NCBI RefSeq assembly: GCF_000300455.3
Contig: NZ_CP007215.2
Coordinates: forward strand, 558,001-622,000
Reading direction: 5' to 3'
Length of the DNA: 64,000 nucleotides
DNA from: Kosakonia sacchari SP1
GTDB taxonomy: Bacteria > Pseudomonadota > Gammaproteobacteria > Enterobacterales > Enterobacteriaceae
Shown: positions 29,312-40,209 of the stretch, piece after piece
Layout: each line of letters opens with the position of its first letter
Numbering within the stretch: the stretch's first letter is position 1
Translations under genes and position numbers: made by a program
The notes under the pieces: generated by a model
Database searches by the model: none
Seen by the model: the letters and a program-made list of their open reading frames with translations, nothing else
What the model was told of the DNA's origin: nothing

Positions 29312-30013
29312 TCACACGGGTAAATCTATCAGCAAAGCGCGAAGCGGCGTATCGACAACGAGTGTTATGTTAGCCTCGTCACGAATAAACGCACCATCAC
29401 CGCAGGTCAGGGCTTCTTTTGCTTCGCAATGTGTCACGGCGTGCACCGTACCGTGAATAGATTGCAAATAGGCGCGCGGGCCATGCAGTTGAATCTGCAA
29501 CTCTTCGCCTTTGGCAAGCTCAATATGGTGCAGCCACACTTGCTGGCGGAGTTGCAAACTTCCCTGGCTGCCATCAGGGGACGCCAGCAGTTGCTGCGCC
29601 ACATCGGCAATGGTCATTTTTTGCACCGGCGGGTTTTCACGCTCGGGGCAGGCATCCAGCCATAACTGCATGCGCGTTAATGATTTGTCTTTGCTCAGGT
29701 TATGCTCGCTGTAGCTGATACCGGGCTGGGTGGCAATTAACAACGCTTCACCGGCTTTCGCCTGAACATGGTTGCCCTCGCTATCGCGATATTCCGCTTC
29801 GCCTTCCAGAATCAGATTTAAAATATCCACTTTCGGGTAGGTGCGTGGCTGGAACGATGCGCCTGGGGCAAGCACTTCCTGGTTCAACACGCGCAGGGAG
29901 GCATAGCCCAGCAATTTCGGGTCGAAGTAATGTCCAAAAGAAAAAGTGTAGCGGGCCTGAAGCCAGCCGAAGTCAGCTTGTCCGCATTGTTTCGCAGTAC
30001 GCGTAGTAATCAT
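29312..30013 (-). CDS. yhaK: pirin-like bicupin protein YhaK
   Basis: Protein of 233 residues of the pirin-like bicupin family. The N-terminal cupin carries FSFGHYFDPKLLGYASLRVL and a PKVDILNLILEGEAEYRDS segment. E. coli YhaK lacks a bound metal in its structure and has been proposed as a redox sensor; its cellular role is unclear. It is divergent from the LysR regulator gene yhaJ (105 bp between starts), which makes regulation by YhaJ plausible. Confidence 0.92.
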   Translation of the reverse strand: MITTRTAKQCGQADFGWLQARYTFSFGHYFDPKLLGYASLRVLNQEVLAPGASFQPRTYPKVDILNLILEGEAEYRDSEGNHVQAKAGEALLIATQPGISYSEHNLSKDKSLTRMQLWLDACPERENPPVQKMTIADVAQQLLASPDGSQGSLQLRQQVWLHHIELAKGEELQIQLHGPRAYLQSIHGTVHAVTHCEAKEALTCGDGAFIRDEANITLVVDTPLRALLIDLPV

Positions 30014-30118
30014 AATTGTTGACCTCTCTTTACTTAAAACAATGTTAAAGGTATGGACGCTGCATTGTTAGCCAGATATTCTGCCCGGTATGTTCAAATT
30101 TCCTGAATGAGAACACTC

Positions 30119-31015
30119 ATGGCTAAAGAAAGGGCGCTGACGCTGGAAGCGTTACGTGTGATGGATGCGATTGACCGGCGTGGAAGCTTTGCCGCGGCGG
30201 CGGATGAGTTGGGACGCGTGCCTTCTGCGCTCAGCTATACCATGCAAAAACTTGAAGAAGAGCTGGATGTCGTGTTGTTTGACCGCTCCGGGCACCGGAC
30301 GAAATTCACCAACGTCGGGCGTATGCTGCTGGAGCGCGGTCGCGTACTGCTGGAGGCCGCCGATAAACTGACGACCGATGCAGAAGCGCTGGCGCGAGGT
30401 TGGGAGACGCATCTCACACTGGTCACTGAAGCGCTGGTGCCGACGGTCGAGCTGTTTCCGCTGGTCGACCGGCTGGCCGCAAAAGCCAATACGCAGTTAT
30501 CGCTCATTACTGAAGTGCTGGCCGGGGCGTGGGAGCGGCTGGAACAGGGGCGCGCCGATATTGTTGTCGCGCCGGATATGCATTTTCGCTCTTCGTCGGA
30601 AATCAACTCACGCAAGCTCTACTCGGTAATGAACGTCTATGTTGCTGCGCCGGATCACCCGATCCATCAGGAAGCGGAACCGCTCTCGGAAGTGACGCGC
30701 GTGAAATACCGCGGCGTGGCCGTTGCCGATACCGCCCGCGAGCGGCCGGTGCTGACTGTACAGCTTTTGGATAAGCAGCCAAGGCTGACGGTCAGTACTA
30801 TCGAAGATAAGCGCCAGGCGCTGCTGTCCGGGCTGGGCGTGGCGACGATGCCTTATCCGCTGGTGGAGCAGGATATCGCTGAAGGCCGGTTACGTGTGGT
30901 AAGCCCGGAATACACCAGCCAGGTGGATATTATTATGGCCTGGCGTCGCGACAGTATGGGCGAAGCGAAAGCCTGGTGTCTGCGGGAAATTCCCAAGCTG
31001 TTTGCCGGTAAATAA
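30119..31015 (+). CDS. yhaJ: LysR-family regulator YhaJ
   Basis: LysR-type regulator of 298 residues. The winged HTH is at about 7-66 (LEALRVMDAIDRRGSFAAAA and VPSALSYTMQKLEEELDVVLF), followed by the periplasmic-binding-protein-like effector domain. E. coli YhaJ senses aromatic breakdown products of nitrotoluenes and activates yqjF; in pathogenic strains it also controls virulence genes. yqjF lies about 1.6 kb away here. The start MAKERALTL gives the E. coli length; an ATG 4 codons earlier is possible. Confidence 0.95.
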   Translation: MAKERALTLEALRVMDAIDRRGSFAAAADELGRVPSALSYTMQKLEEELDVVLFDRSGHRTKFTNVGRMLLERGRVLLEAADKLTTDAEALARGWETHLTLVTEALVPTVELFPLVDRLAAKANTQLSLITEVLAGAWERLEQGRADIVVAPDMHFRSSSEINSRKLYSVMNVYVAAPDHPIHQEAEPLSEVTRVKYRGVAVADTARERPVLTVQLLDKQPRLTVSTIEDKRQALLSGLGVATMPYPLVEQDIAEGRLRVVSPEYTSQVDIIMAWRRDSMGEAKAWCLREIPKLFAGK

Positions 31016-31017
31016 GC

Positions 31018-31043
31018 CATTGCTCCACGTTGGTGGAGCAATG
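31018..31043. terminator. hairpin between yhaJ and yhaH
   Basis: CATTGCTCCAC and GTGGAGCAATG form an 11-bp perfect stem with a 4-nt loop between converging genes. No T run follows. Confidence 0.65.
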
Positions 31044-31047
31044 CCAT

Positions 31048-31395
31048 TTAGGGGAACGCTTTCGGTTCGGGGCCAAAGGGGTTTTCTACCGGCGTACCGC
31101 GCTGGCTGTAAAACGCCAGCAGCATCAACCAGCCAATCACCGGAAACAGCAGCAGTAACAGCCAGCGCCAGCTCCGGTTGGTATCATGCAGGCGGCGTAC
31201 CTGAACCGCCAGGTTTGGCACCAGCACCAGCAGGGCGTAAATCTGGCTTAACAGGTGCCAGCCGATGATCCTGTCGACCACATACAGCACGCCAAAGAGG
31301 ATAAGGTTGACCAGTGTGAACATCCAGAATTCGCGGCGATGCGCGCGTCCGTGAAATGTCGCGTAGTTGCTCAGTACCCTAAAATACCAGTCCAT
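31048..31395 (-). CDS. yhaH: DUF805 inner-membrane protein (YhaH/YhaI type)
   Basis: DUF805 protein of 115 residues with about four membrane segments. The hallmark residues are HGRAHRREFWMFTLVN and VRRLHDTNRSWRW. E. coli has two paralogues here (yhaH, yhaI); only one is present in this window, and its C-terminal FGPEPK is closer to YhaH. Function unknown. The start at MDWYF is preceded by GAGGTG; an in-frame TTG lies 4 codons earlier. Confidence 0.85.
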   Translation of the reverse strand: MDWYFRVLSNYATFHGRAHRREFWMFTLVNLILFGVLYVVDRIIGWHLLSQIYALLVLVPNLAVQVRRLHDTNRSWRWLLLLLFPVIGWLMLLAFYSQRGTPVENPFGPEPKAFP

Positions 31396-31493
31396 TTCCC
31401 ACCTCAATCAACGGTCAATCCGTTGTTTTCTCAACGATCCCTGTAAGAATAGACGGCAAAAATATAAAGCGAAAACCCGGCGAGAAATAATTT

Positions 31494-31513
31494 GGGCGCG
31501 GTGAAACGCGCCC
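31494..31513 (-). terminator. terminator of yqjG
   Basis: GGGCGCG and CGCGCCC (7-bp stem, 6-nt loop) lie just beyond the yqjG stop, followed on the minus strand by AAATTATTT. Confidence 0.65.
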
Positions 31514-31519
31514 GGAAGA

Positions 31520-32506
31520 TCAGGAGAAACGCAGGTCGCGTCCGTGTGGCTCATCCAGATCCTGCCACGGCCCGATAGAGATAATTCCGGTCGGGTTAAT
31601 GGTTTTGTGGCTGCGGTAATAGTGGTTGCGGATATGGGCGAAATCGACCGTTTCCGCAATGCCCGGCATCTGATAAATGTCGCGCAGAAAGCCGTGCAGA
31701 TTCAGATAGTCGCTGATGCGGTGCTTATCGCACTTGAAGTGAGTGACATAGACCGGATCGAAACGCACCAGCGTTGTCCACAGGCGGATATCCGCTTCCG
31801 TTAGCCGGTCGCCGGTCAGATAACGATGCTGCCCCAGGATCTGCTCAAGGCGTTCCAGCGCATTGAAAACATTGACCACCGCTTCGTCATACGCCTGCTG
31901 GCTGGTGGCGAAACCGGCTTTATAGACACCGTTATTCACGTTGTCGTAGATCCAGCCATTCAATTCATCTATCTGGCTGCGTAATTCTGGCGGATAGTAA
32001 TCGCCGGCTTTCGCGCCCAGGCCGTCAAAAGCGGTATTGAACATGCGGATGATTTCCGCCGATTCATTGCTGACAATGGTGTGATTCTTTTTATCCCACA
32101 GCACAGGCACCGTGACGCGCCCGGTGTATTGCGGATCGGCGTGCAGGTAGAGCTGATACAGGAATTCGTGTTGGTACAGCGTATCGCCAGTTGCCGCCGG
32201 AAAGTCATCGTCAAATGTCCAGCCGTTCTCCAGCATCAATGGGTTGACCACGGAAACAGAGATAAACGGTTCAAGGCCTTTTAACGTACGCAGAATAAGC
32301 GTGCGGTGCGCCCACGGGCATGCGAGTGAAACATATAAGTGGTAGCGGTCTTTCTCGGCGGCAAAGCCACCTTCGCCAGAAGGACCTGGTGTGCCATCTG
32401 CGGTAAGCCAGTTGCGAAATGCGGATACCGAGCGCTGGAAACGTCCGCCGGTGGATTTGGTGTCATACCAGTTGTCGTGCCAGACGCCGTCAATCAGTTG
32501 TCCCAT
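31520..32506 (-). CDS. yqjG: glutathionyl-hydroquinone reductase YqjG
   Basis: Xi-class glutathione transferase of 328 residues that reduces glutathionyl-hydroquinones. The catalytic Cys63 is in YVSLACPWAHRTL, and the glutathione-binding VSNESAEIIRMFN segment follows. The sequence is nearly identical to E. coli YqjG over its full length. It lies downstream of yqjF on the same strand but a strong hairpin separates them. Confidence 0.96.
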   Translation of the reverse strand: MGQLIDGVWHDNWYDTKSTGGRFQRSVSAFRNWLTADGTPGPSGEGGFAAEKDRYHLYVSLACPWAHRTLILRTLKGLEPFISVSVVNPLMLENGWTFDDDFPAATGDTLYQHEFLYQLYLHADPQYTGRVTVPVLWDKKNHTIVSNESAEIIRMFNTAFDGLGAKAGDYYPPELRSQIDELNGWIYDNVNNGVYKAGFATSQQAYDEAVVNVFNALERLEQILGQHRYLTGDRLTEADIRLWTTLVRFDPVYVTHFKCDKHRISDYLNLHGFLRDIYQMPGIAETVDFAHIRNHYYRSHKTINPTGIISIGPWQDLDEPHGRDLRFS

Positions 32507-32529
32507 TTTGTCTCCTCCTTCTGAATAGC

Positions 32530-32556
32530 AAAAGCGAGGAGTGGTCTCCTCGCTTT
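32530..32556 (-). terminator. terminator of yqjF
   Basis: AAAGCGAGGAG and CTCCTCGCTTT form a perfect 11-bp stem with a 4-nt loop; TTTTG follows on the minus strand. Confidence 0.8.
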
Positions 32557-32581
32557 GATCTCTTCTCTCAGTATAGAGCGC

Positions 32582-32974
32582 TTACCATTTTTTATTCAGG
32601 ACGCGGTCGATACTGATGGCACCCGGACCAGTAATGCCCAGCAGCAGATAACCGCCAGCGATGGTCAGGTTTTTCATGAACATCAGCGAGTTCACGCCTT
32701 CTGCAAAGTTGCTGTGGAAGATGAATGCGGTCAGCAGCGTGAAGCCCGCGGTGAACAGTGCTGTAGTACGGGTCAGGAAACCGAACAGAATCGCCAGACC
32801 GCCGCCGAACTCAAGAAGAATGGTCAGTGGCAGGAAGAACCCCGGCACGCCCATCGCTTCCATATATTGCTGAGTACCTGCATAACCGGTGATTTTGCCC
32901 CAGCCTGCGGTAATAAACAGAATCGGCATCAGGATACGAGCAACCAGGAAACCAGCATCTTCTAATTTTTTCAT
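32582..32974 (-). CDS. yqjF: DoxX-family inner-membrane protein YqjF
   Basis: DoxX-family membrane protein of 130 residues with four predicted helices; the family signature RILMPILFITAGWGKITGY is at the N-terminus. In E. coli it is induced through YhaJ by trihydroxytoluene-type compounds; biochemical function is not settled. The 170 bp or so upstream have no gene other than the terminator of yqjK and presumably carry its promoter. Confidence 0.94.
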   Translation of the reverse strand: MKKLEDAGFLVARILMPILFITAGWGKITGYAGTQQYMEAMGVPGFFLPLTILLEFGGGLAILFGFLTRTTALFTAGFTLLTAFIFHSNFAEGVNSLMFMKNLTIAGGYLLLGITGPGAISIDRVLNKKW

Positions 32975-33144
32975 CTTTCTCTCCAGGGAACCACAATAGC
33001 GGCTTTCAGTAAAATGTCTGCAATTACGGGCGAATGCCGCGTGCTTGCTGTCGATGGAGAGGATAGTAATCGTGACGGGAAAAGATTGTTAGCAAGGAAA
33101 ACTGTCGAAATTTTTCAAAAAAACTGAGCAAACAGAAAAGCAAA

Positions 33145-33168
33145 CGGGCGATGAATAATCATCGCCCG
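33145..33168 (-). terminator. terminator after yqjK
   Basis: CGGGCGATGA and TCATCGCCCG form a 10-bp perfect stem with a 4-nt loop, followed on the minus strand by GTTTGCTTTTC. It ends the yqjC-yqjK row. Confidence 0.8.
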
Positions 33169-33192
33169 CGTAAGCCGTGCTGTGATTGTGTT

Positions 33193-33483
33193 TCAGTGCG
33201 TTGCGTTGAGCGTCGATTTGACCAGCCGCCATAAGCTCCATGCGCCTAAACCGCGTTTGGCCCAGCGCACAAGCATATTGGGGTGGCGAACGGACCATAT
33301 CGCCATCGCGCTGCTGCCCACCAGCGCCCATGAGCGCAAGCTGAGCAGCGTATTCCAGCCGCGATCGTAGGCTCCGGTTGCTTCCAGCCACTCACGGCGA
33401 CTGGCGGTGAGATCTAGGCGTTGTTGTTGGATTTCACTGAGCAAACGAGCTTTGCGCTTCAGACGTTCCGCTTTGCCGCTCAC
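33193..33483 (-). CDS. yqjK: YqjK-like protein
   Basis: Basic protein of 96 residues, beginning MSGKAERLKRKARLLSEIQQQ, with one hydrophobic stretch near residues 49-66. It is the last gene of the yqjC-D-E-K row and its start overlaps the yqjE stop by 4 bp. The family has no known function; association with YqjD/YqjE at the inner membrane is inferred from gene order. Confidence 0.9.
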   Translation of the reverse strand: MSGKAERLKRKARLLSEIQQQRLDLTASRREWLEATGAYDRGWNTLLSLRSWALVGSSAMAIWSVRHPNMLVRWAKRGLGAWSLWRLVKSTLNATH

Positions 33484-33875
33484 TTATCCTCCTCCAGCAA
33501 GGCACGATCGTTTGCCAGCTCCTGGCGAGTATGACGCAACAGCGTCGAGGCCCGCGCTTTACGCAATGTCCAGATGCCGCCTATCAACGCCAGCACCAGC
33601 AACACGACGGTGGTTGCAATCATCGCATTCAGGCGATATTGCGGATCGATGGCCCAGATAATCAGCACCATCAGGCTCATCAGGCCAAATGCGGCGAAAA
33701 GCATGGTAAGCCCTACCATAAGCAGCAACTGGAATAAGTTCGCTTTCTCTTCTTCCAGCTCGACAACCGCCAGCCGCAGGCGGGTCTCAACCATTTCAAC
33801 AAGAATGGTCACAATGCGTTGACCAATCCCCAGTACGCTTTTGCCCGGCCCTTGCGCGTTTCGCAAATCCGTCAT
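33480..33875 (-). CDS. yqjE: DUF1469 inner-membrane protein YqjE
   Basis: Phage-holin-superfamily-III-like (DUF1469) protein of 131 residues with two membrane helices (about 50-75 and 82-107) behind an N-terminal amphipathic part (GIGQRIVTILVEMVETRLRL). It probably pairs with YqjD at the inner membrane. The start MTDLRNAQG is chosen by homology and sits 1 bp after the yqjD stop. Confidence 0.92.
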   Translation of the reverse strand: MTDLRNAQGPGKSVLGIGQRIVTILVEMVETRLRLAVVELEEEKANLFQLLLMVGLTMLFAAFGLMSLMVLIIWAIDPQYRLNAMIATTVVLLVLALIGGIWTLRKARASTLLRHTRQELANDRALLEEDK

Positions 33876-33876
33876 C

Positions 33877-34179
33877 TTAGCGACGCGACAGCAGTACGCC
33901 CAGCACCACACCGACGGCGGCGCCGATACCTACGCTGGCCCACGGGTTGTCACGCACATACTCGTCGGTACGCGCAGCCGCTTCGCGGGTTTGGCGGGCG
34001 AGTGCATCGCCGGTTTCGCCCAAACGGTGACGGCTGTCGCGCAGCGCCTGTTCCGCTTTGGTGCGTAATTTACTCAGCTCTTCTTTCGACTTATCGCTGG
34101 AATTGCTCAGCACTTCTTCCAGTGTATCCGCCAGGGATTTCAACTCAGCGCGCAAATGGTCAGCATTATCTTTCGACAT
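33877..34179 (-). CDS. yqjD: ribosome-associated inner-membrane protein YqjD (DUF883)
   Basis: ElaB/YqjD/DUF883-family protein of 100 residues: a long charged helix (about 5-75) and a C-terminal membrane anchor (WASVGIGAAVGVVLGVLLSRR, tail anchored). E. coli YqjD tethers stationary-phase ribosomes (30S, 70S) to the inner membrane and is RpoS-dependent. It overlaps neither neighbour but is 1 bp from yqjE. Confidence 0.94.
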   Translation of the reverse strand: MSKDNADHLRAELKSLADTLEEVLSNSSDKSKEELSKLRTKAEQALRDSRHRLGETGDALARQTREAAARTDEYVRDNPWASVGIGAAVGVVLGVLLSRR

Positions 34180-34217
34180 AATTCTCTCCAGGTGAGTGAG
34201 TGGTTATTTCCATTAAA

Positions 34218-34586
34218 TCAGTAGTCACGCGCTTCCAGGGCTTTCAGTTCCGCCTGTGCCTCTTTCAGCTTGTGCTCGCGTTTGCTTATTTTCTCCGCAT
34301 TGCCTTTTTGCTTTGCCTCATTCAGATCGTGGCGACGCTCGGCAACCTCTTCTTTCATCTCAGCGATTTTTTTCTGATGGGCGGCGCGCAGCTTGCTGTC
34401 AGAGCAATTGGCGCGCACTTCTCGCAGCGCCTTGTTCAGACCGTCAATTCGGCTCTGATTGTTATGCTTTTCGGCATAGCTGATTTCGCGTTGGATCTCA
34501 TGCTCCTTTTCCTGGCAGGGCGAAGCCGCCTGGGAAAATGCGCTCAGCGAAAAAAGGGCCAGCGCCAGTGCAATGCGGTTTTTCAT
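34218..34586 (-). CDS. yqjC: periplasmic DUF1090 protein YqjC
   Basis: Secreted protein of 122 residues with an N-terminal signal peptide (MKNRIALALALFSLSAFSQA) and a highly charged helical body with two cysteines (Cys24 region and ANCSDS). E. coli YqjC is a DUF1090 periplasmic protein; function unknown. The start is placed at the signal peptide; the frame is open 20 codons upstream. Confidence 0.92.
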   Translation of the reverse strand: MKNRIALALALFSLSAFSQAASPCQEKEHEIQREISYAEKHNNQSRIDGLNKALREVRANCSDSKLRAAHQKKIAEMKEEVAERRHDLNEAKQKGNAEKISKREHKLKEAQAELKALEARDY

Positions 34587-34734
34587 AATCGAGAACCTTC
34601 CATTGTTGGCCAGCGAAACGATGGTTACGCCAGCGTCCAGTGACATAAAGCGAACTCTGGTTCCGTGTACTCAAGCATAGTAAGTAAACGGACAAACACC
34701 AAAGTGAGTGAAAAGATTCAGAATCCTGGAAAGG

Positions 34735-35121
34735 TTAACCGAATCGATGTGTGCTGTTGCGCAGGCGGGTCAGCCACGCGGAAGTTTGGTTGTTATCATC
34801 GTCCTGGGCGGCAATGATGTAACCATGAGGTAAGGTGCGATCGAGCACGATTTTCGCCGCCGCGCTCTGTTCACTGGATTCAAACTTGATTAACAGCGTG
34901 TCGTCCTGCGGCGTAATACTTTTAAAGTGAATGCCATTGGCATCAAGATGGTGCCAGACAGAGAAACCATCCGGCACGCTGACATTTTGCGCGATCGGGC
35001 GAATCGCCAGCGTTGATTCACGGTTTTGCAGCGTCGTCCAGGCGAAAAACATCACGCTGAAAACGGTCATCGCCGCGACACCCATCAGTAACCAGCGTAA
35101 AAAGGGACGTTGCAATTCCAT
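34735..35121 (-). CDS. mzrA: EnvZ modulator MzrA
   Basis: Bitopic inner-membrane protein of 128 residues, with one helix at about residues 10-29 (WLLMGVAAMTVFSVMFFAW) and a periplasmic domain. In E. coli MzrA binds EnvZ and raises OmpR phosphorylation, linking the Cpx response to EnvZ/OmpR. It is 4 bp downstream of yqjA, and the two form an operon. Confidence 0.93.
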   Translation of the reverse strand: MELQRPFLRWLLMGVAAMTVFSVMFFAWTTLQNRESTLAIRPIAQNVSVPDGFSVWHHLDANGIHFKSITPQDDTLLIKFESSEQSAAAKIVLDRTLPHGYIIAAQDDDNNQTSAWLTRLRNSTHRFG

Positions 35122-35125
35122 GGCC

Positions 35126-35788
35126 TTAACCCCGGTTGCGATATTTTTTCTTCCACAGCACCACTAGTGAGCCAGCAAGGCCAATCACCAGTAATACCAC
35201 CGGAAGCAACATCAGGCAGGACATCAGGGCATCTTCGTATTTACGAAACACCGGCGTCTTGCCCAGCAGATAACCTAGTGTGGTCAGTATCAGCACCCAC
35301 AGCAGGCCGCTCATCCAGTTGAAAAACTGGAAGCGGGCATTACTCAGACCAGAAAGTCCGGCAATAGTTGGTAACAAGGTGCGAACAAATGCAATAAAAC
35401 GACCAATCAACAGGGCGGAAAGGCCATGTTTGTGGAAAAGATGGTGCGCGCGCTGGTGATAATGCGCAGGCAGATGTGATAACCAGTTTTGCACGATGCG
35501 GGTATTACCCAGCCATCGTCCCTGAATGTAACTGAGCCAGCACCCCAGGCTTGCCGCCACTGTCAGCAATAAAATGGTTTGCGGATATCCCAGCGCACCT
35601 TTTGCAATCAGCACGCCAATCAGTACCAGCAGGCTATCACCCGGAAGAAACGCCGCCGGAAGCAGGCCGTTTTCAAGAAATAAAATGACAAATAAAACAA
35701 AATAAAGCATGCCGATCATACCGGGCTGCGAGAGTGTCGCGAAATCCTGGCTCCAGAGGGCATGGAGTAATTGGCTTAAAAGTTCCAT
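35126..35788 (-). CDS. yqjA: DedA-family membrane protein YqjA
   Basis: DedA/VTT-family inner-membrane protein of 220 residues. The signatures [18 protein letters not shown] (with the acidic residues needed for proton-dependent function) and [19 protein letters not shown] are present. E. coli YqjA is an osmosensing, proton-dependent transporter needed at alkaline pH and partly redundant with YghB in envelope integrity. The first gene of yqjA-mzrA; Cpx-regulated in E. coli. Confidence 0.95.
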   Translation of the reverse strand: MELLSQLLHALWSQDFATLSQPGMIGMLYFVLFVILFLENGLLPAAFLPGDSLLVLIGVLIAKGALGYPQTILLLTVAASLGCWLSYIQGRWLGNTRIVQNWLSHLPAHYHQRAHHLFHKHGLSALLIGRFIAFVRTLLPTIAGLSGLSNARFQFFNWMSGLLWVLILTTLGYLLGKTPVFRKYEDALMSCLMLLPVVLLVIGLAGSLVVLWKKKYRNRG

Positions 35789-36113
35789 TCAGTGTTCCTG
35801 GTACATCGGTTTACGTCACGCCCAGCACAGCACGGCGATTATCTTTAATACATTATGGTCGCTCGTGGCACACTCGATACGGCATATTCTGATAACGGAC
35901 GTTGTGAGCAAGCACTAACTTAGATGATGACAAATGCATCCAATTGTAACAAATGCCGACGTTATGAGTCAGTCAGAAAAATGAGTTTCGGTGATGATTT
36001 TGCTTGTCGCGGCAGGGGGAGGCGAGGCTATTTACAAAGGCTGACACTCTAGACGGTTTACTTACCTTAAACCAGGGCAGGCGCAGCGTAAGTGTGCGCC
36101 TTGTAGAGATTTT
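35789..36113 (-). promoter_or_regulatory. exuR-yqjA intergenic region
   Basis: This 325-bp stretch has no gene. It starts, behind exuR, with a GGCGCA/TGCGCC stem (about 36079-36100), a possible weak exuR terminator. The rest is expected to carry the yqjA promoter. GTAAA-type half sites of CpxR occur (for example in the complement near 35810 and 36060), but I see no clean tandem GTAAA-N5-GTAAA. Confidence 0.4.
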
Positions 36114-36890
36114 TTATTTGCTGCCGGTTGCGGCGGTATCGAGATGCACCACCGGGTTTTCCGCAAACAAATAGCGATCGGCGTTGAACTCAAAATCATC
36201 GCTGGTTTCGTTAAACAGCATCTGTTTAGTGTTTTCCAGATGTTGCCACATCGCCAGTTTCGCCGCGTGCGGGTCTTTGCGAATCAGCGCACGCAGGATC
36301 TGGTCATGATCATCACACCAGTTATCCACGGTGCGTAAATCGATGTGATCGTGCAGTTTTTTCCAGTACGGGTTGTGAACACGCTGTGTCCACATTTTCT
36401 CGACGATGGCCGCAAGCGCTGTGTTTTGTGTCGCCAGCGCGACCTGCACGTGGAACTGCAAATCCCACTCAGAATCGCGGAAGCACTTCTCTTTTCGCGC
36501 ATTATCCTGAATTTCCATCAGCTTCATGATGTCCTGTTTCGTCACCTGGGTGGCGGCGAATTCAGCAATATTACTTTCGATAAGCTGACGTGCCTGCAGC
36601 AATTCAAACGGGCCGTAATTGGCGAACTCAAGGTTTTCATCCGGCGCCTGGGTGTGGCGCGCCACGTTGGAAATAACATGGATACCGGAGCCTTTGCGAA
36701 CTTCAACATACCCTTCCACTTCGAGCATAATAATGGCTTCACGAACCACGGTCCGGCTGACGCTTTTTTCATCGGCGATGAAGCGCTCGGCGGGCAGTTT
36801 GTCTCCCACCAGATAGACGCCTTGCTCAATACGGCCTTTAAGCTCCGCGGCAAGCTGCTGGTACAAACGTCGTGACTCGGAGATTTCCAT
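36114..36890 (-). CDS. exuR: hexuronate regulon repressor ExuR
   Basis: GntR/FadR-family repressor of 258 residues. The winged HTH lies at about 8-75 ([36 protein letters not shown]), followed by an FCD effector domain with the metal-type histidines LQFHVQVA and [10 protein letters not shown]. It represses exuT, uxaCA and its own gene until galacturonate, glucuronate or fructuronate binds. The start MEISESRRL gives the E. coli length. Confidence 0.96.
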   Translation of the reverse strand: MEISESRRLYQQLAAELKGRIEQGVYLVGDKLPAERFIADEKSVSRTVVREAIIMLEVEGYVEVRKGSGIHVISNVARHTQAPDENLEFANYGPFELLQARQLIESNIAEFAATQVTKQDIMKLMEIQDNARKEKCFRDSEWDLQFHVQVALATQNTALAAIVEKMWTQRVHNPYWKKLHDHIDLRTVDNWCDDHDQILRALIRKDPHAAKLAMWQHLENTKQMLFNETSDDFEFNADRYLFAENPVVHLDTAATGSK

Positions 36891-36966
36891 ATGTGAGCTC
36901 CAGGGAAAGAAGGGCAATAATAGATTTGTTATACCACTTTTACGGCTTTCTCACCATCGCAGATAG

Positions 36967-36995
36967 TAAAAAAGCCGCACCAGGCGGCTTTTTTA
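36967..36995. terminator. terminator between exuT and exuR
   Basis: AAAAAAGCCGC and GCGGCTTTTTT form a symmetric hairpin just after the exuT stop, ahead of the exuR promoter on the minus strand. Confidence 0.85.
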
Positions 36996-37012
36996 ACTAT
37001 CAAAATCGAGAC

Positions 37013-38314
37013 TTAACTTTGTGCGGCGGGGCCACCAAGCGAATGCTCCTTCACGACCTCTTCGGCTGATTTGTTTTTCAGCACGGTCCAGATAACCACG
37101 GCACCCAGCAGGTCAAACAGCGCCAGCACAGCAAACAGCGGGCTAAAGCCGATGGTATCTGCCAGCGCACCCACCACCAGCGCAAACAGGGTACTTGCTG
37201 TCCACGCCGCCATACCGGTCAGACCGTTCGCCGTTGCCACCTCGTTACGACCAAATACGTCAGAAGAGAGCGTAATCAGCGCACCGGACAGAGACTGGTG
37301 AGCAAAACCACCGATACACAGCAGGCCGATTGCCACATACGGGCTGGTGAACAGGCCAATCATGCCAGGGCCAATCATCAGTACCGCGCCCATGGTCACA
37401 ACCATTTTGCGGGAAACAATCAGGTTTACACCGAAGACACGCTGGAACAGCGGCGGCAGGTAACCACCCACGATGCAACCCAGGTCGGCGAACAGCATCG
37501 GCATCCAGGCGAACATGGCGATTTCTTTCAGGTTAAAACCGTAAACCTTGAACATGAACAGTGGGATCCAGGCGTTAAACGTACCCCAGGCTGGTTCTGC
37601 CAGGAAACGCGGCAGCGCGATGCCCCAGAACTGACGGGTGCCCAGAATCTGCCAGACGGACATTTTCTTGCCGTTGTTGGTCTGGTGCTGTGCTTCCTGA
37701 CCGCCAATGATGTACTCGCGTTCTTCTTCGCTCAGTTTTTTCTGGTCGCGCGGGTGTTTGTAGAAAATCAGCCAGGCCATCGCCCATGCAAAGCTCAGCA
37801 CACCAGAGATAATGAACGCCATTTCCCAGCTGTGCATAACAATTGCCCACACCACCAGCGGCGGCGCAATCATCGCACCAATAGAAGAACCGACGTTGAA
37901 GTAGCCCACCGCGATAGAACGTTCTTTCGCCGGGAACCATTCGGACGCCGCTTTCAGACCCGCCGGGATCATCGCTGCTTCAGCAGCACCCACCGCGCCA
38001 CGCGCCAGTGCCAGACCACCCCAGCTGCCCGCCAGCGCAGTTGCGCCGCAGAACACCGCCCAGGTAATCGCAAAGAAGGCATAACCAATTTTGGTGCCCA
38101 GAACATCCAGTACATAGCCTGCAACAGGCTGCATAACAGTATAAGCCGCGGAATAAGCCGCAATGATGTAAGAGTATTGCTGAGTGGTAATGTGCAGCTC
38201 TTCCATCAAGGTTGGAGCGGCAGCCGCTACGGTGTTACGTGTCAGGTAGCCCAGCACGGTGCCGACCGTCACCAGTGCTATCATGTACCAACGTAATCCT
38301 TTGATTTTACGCAT
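37013..38314 (-). CDS. exuT: hexuronate transporter ExuT
   Basis: Anion:cation-symporter-type MFS transporter of 433 residues with about 12 helices, importing galacturonate and glucuronate. It starts MRKIKGLRWYMIALVTVGTV and has the signature YSAAYTVMQPVAGYVLDVLG. It is divergent from uxaC across a 465-bp control region and homologous to GarP elsewhere in this window. Confidence 0.95.
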   Translation of the reverse strand: MRKIKGLRWYMIALVTVGTVLGYLTRNTVAAAAPTLMEELHITTQQYSYIIAAYSAAYTVMQPVAGYVLDVLGTKIGYAFFAITWAVFCGATALAGSWGGLALARGAVGAAEAAMIPAGLKAASEWFPAKERSIAVGYFNVGSSIGAMIAPPLVVWAIVMHSWEMAFIISGVLSFAWAMAWLIFYKHPRDQKKLSEEEREYIIGGQEAQHQTNNGKKMSVWQILGTRQFWGIALPRFLAEPAWGTFNAWIPLFMFKVYGFNLKEIAMFAWMPMLFADLGCIVGGYLPPLFQRVFGVNLIVSRKMVVTMGAVLMIGPGMIGLFTSPYVAIGLLCIGGFAHQSLSGALITLSSDVFGRNEVATANGLTGMAAWTASTLFALVVGALADTIGFSPLFAVLALFDLLGAVVIWTVLKNKSAEEVVKEHSLGGPAAQS

Positions 38315-40192
<1,878 letters not shown>

Positions 40193-40209
40193 GGCCGTTT
40201 GAGGTTGAT

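Noticed and set aside
37298-38296. Plus-strand open frame of 332 codons
   Set aside because: Antisense to exuT; composition is dominated by His, Gln and Arg, typical for a shadow frame.
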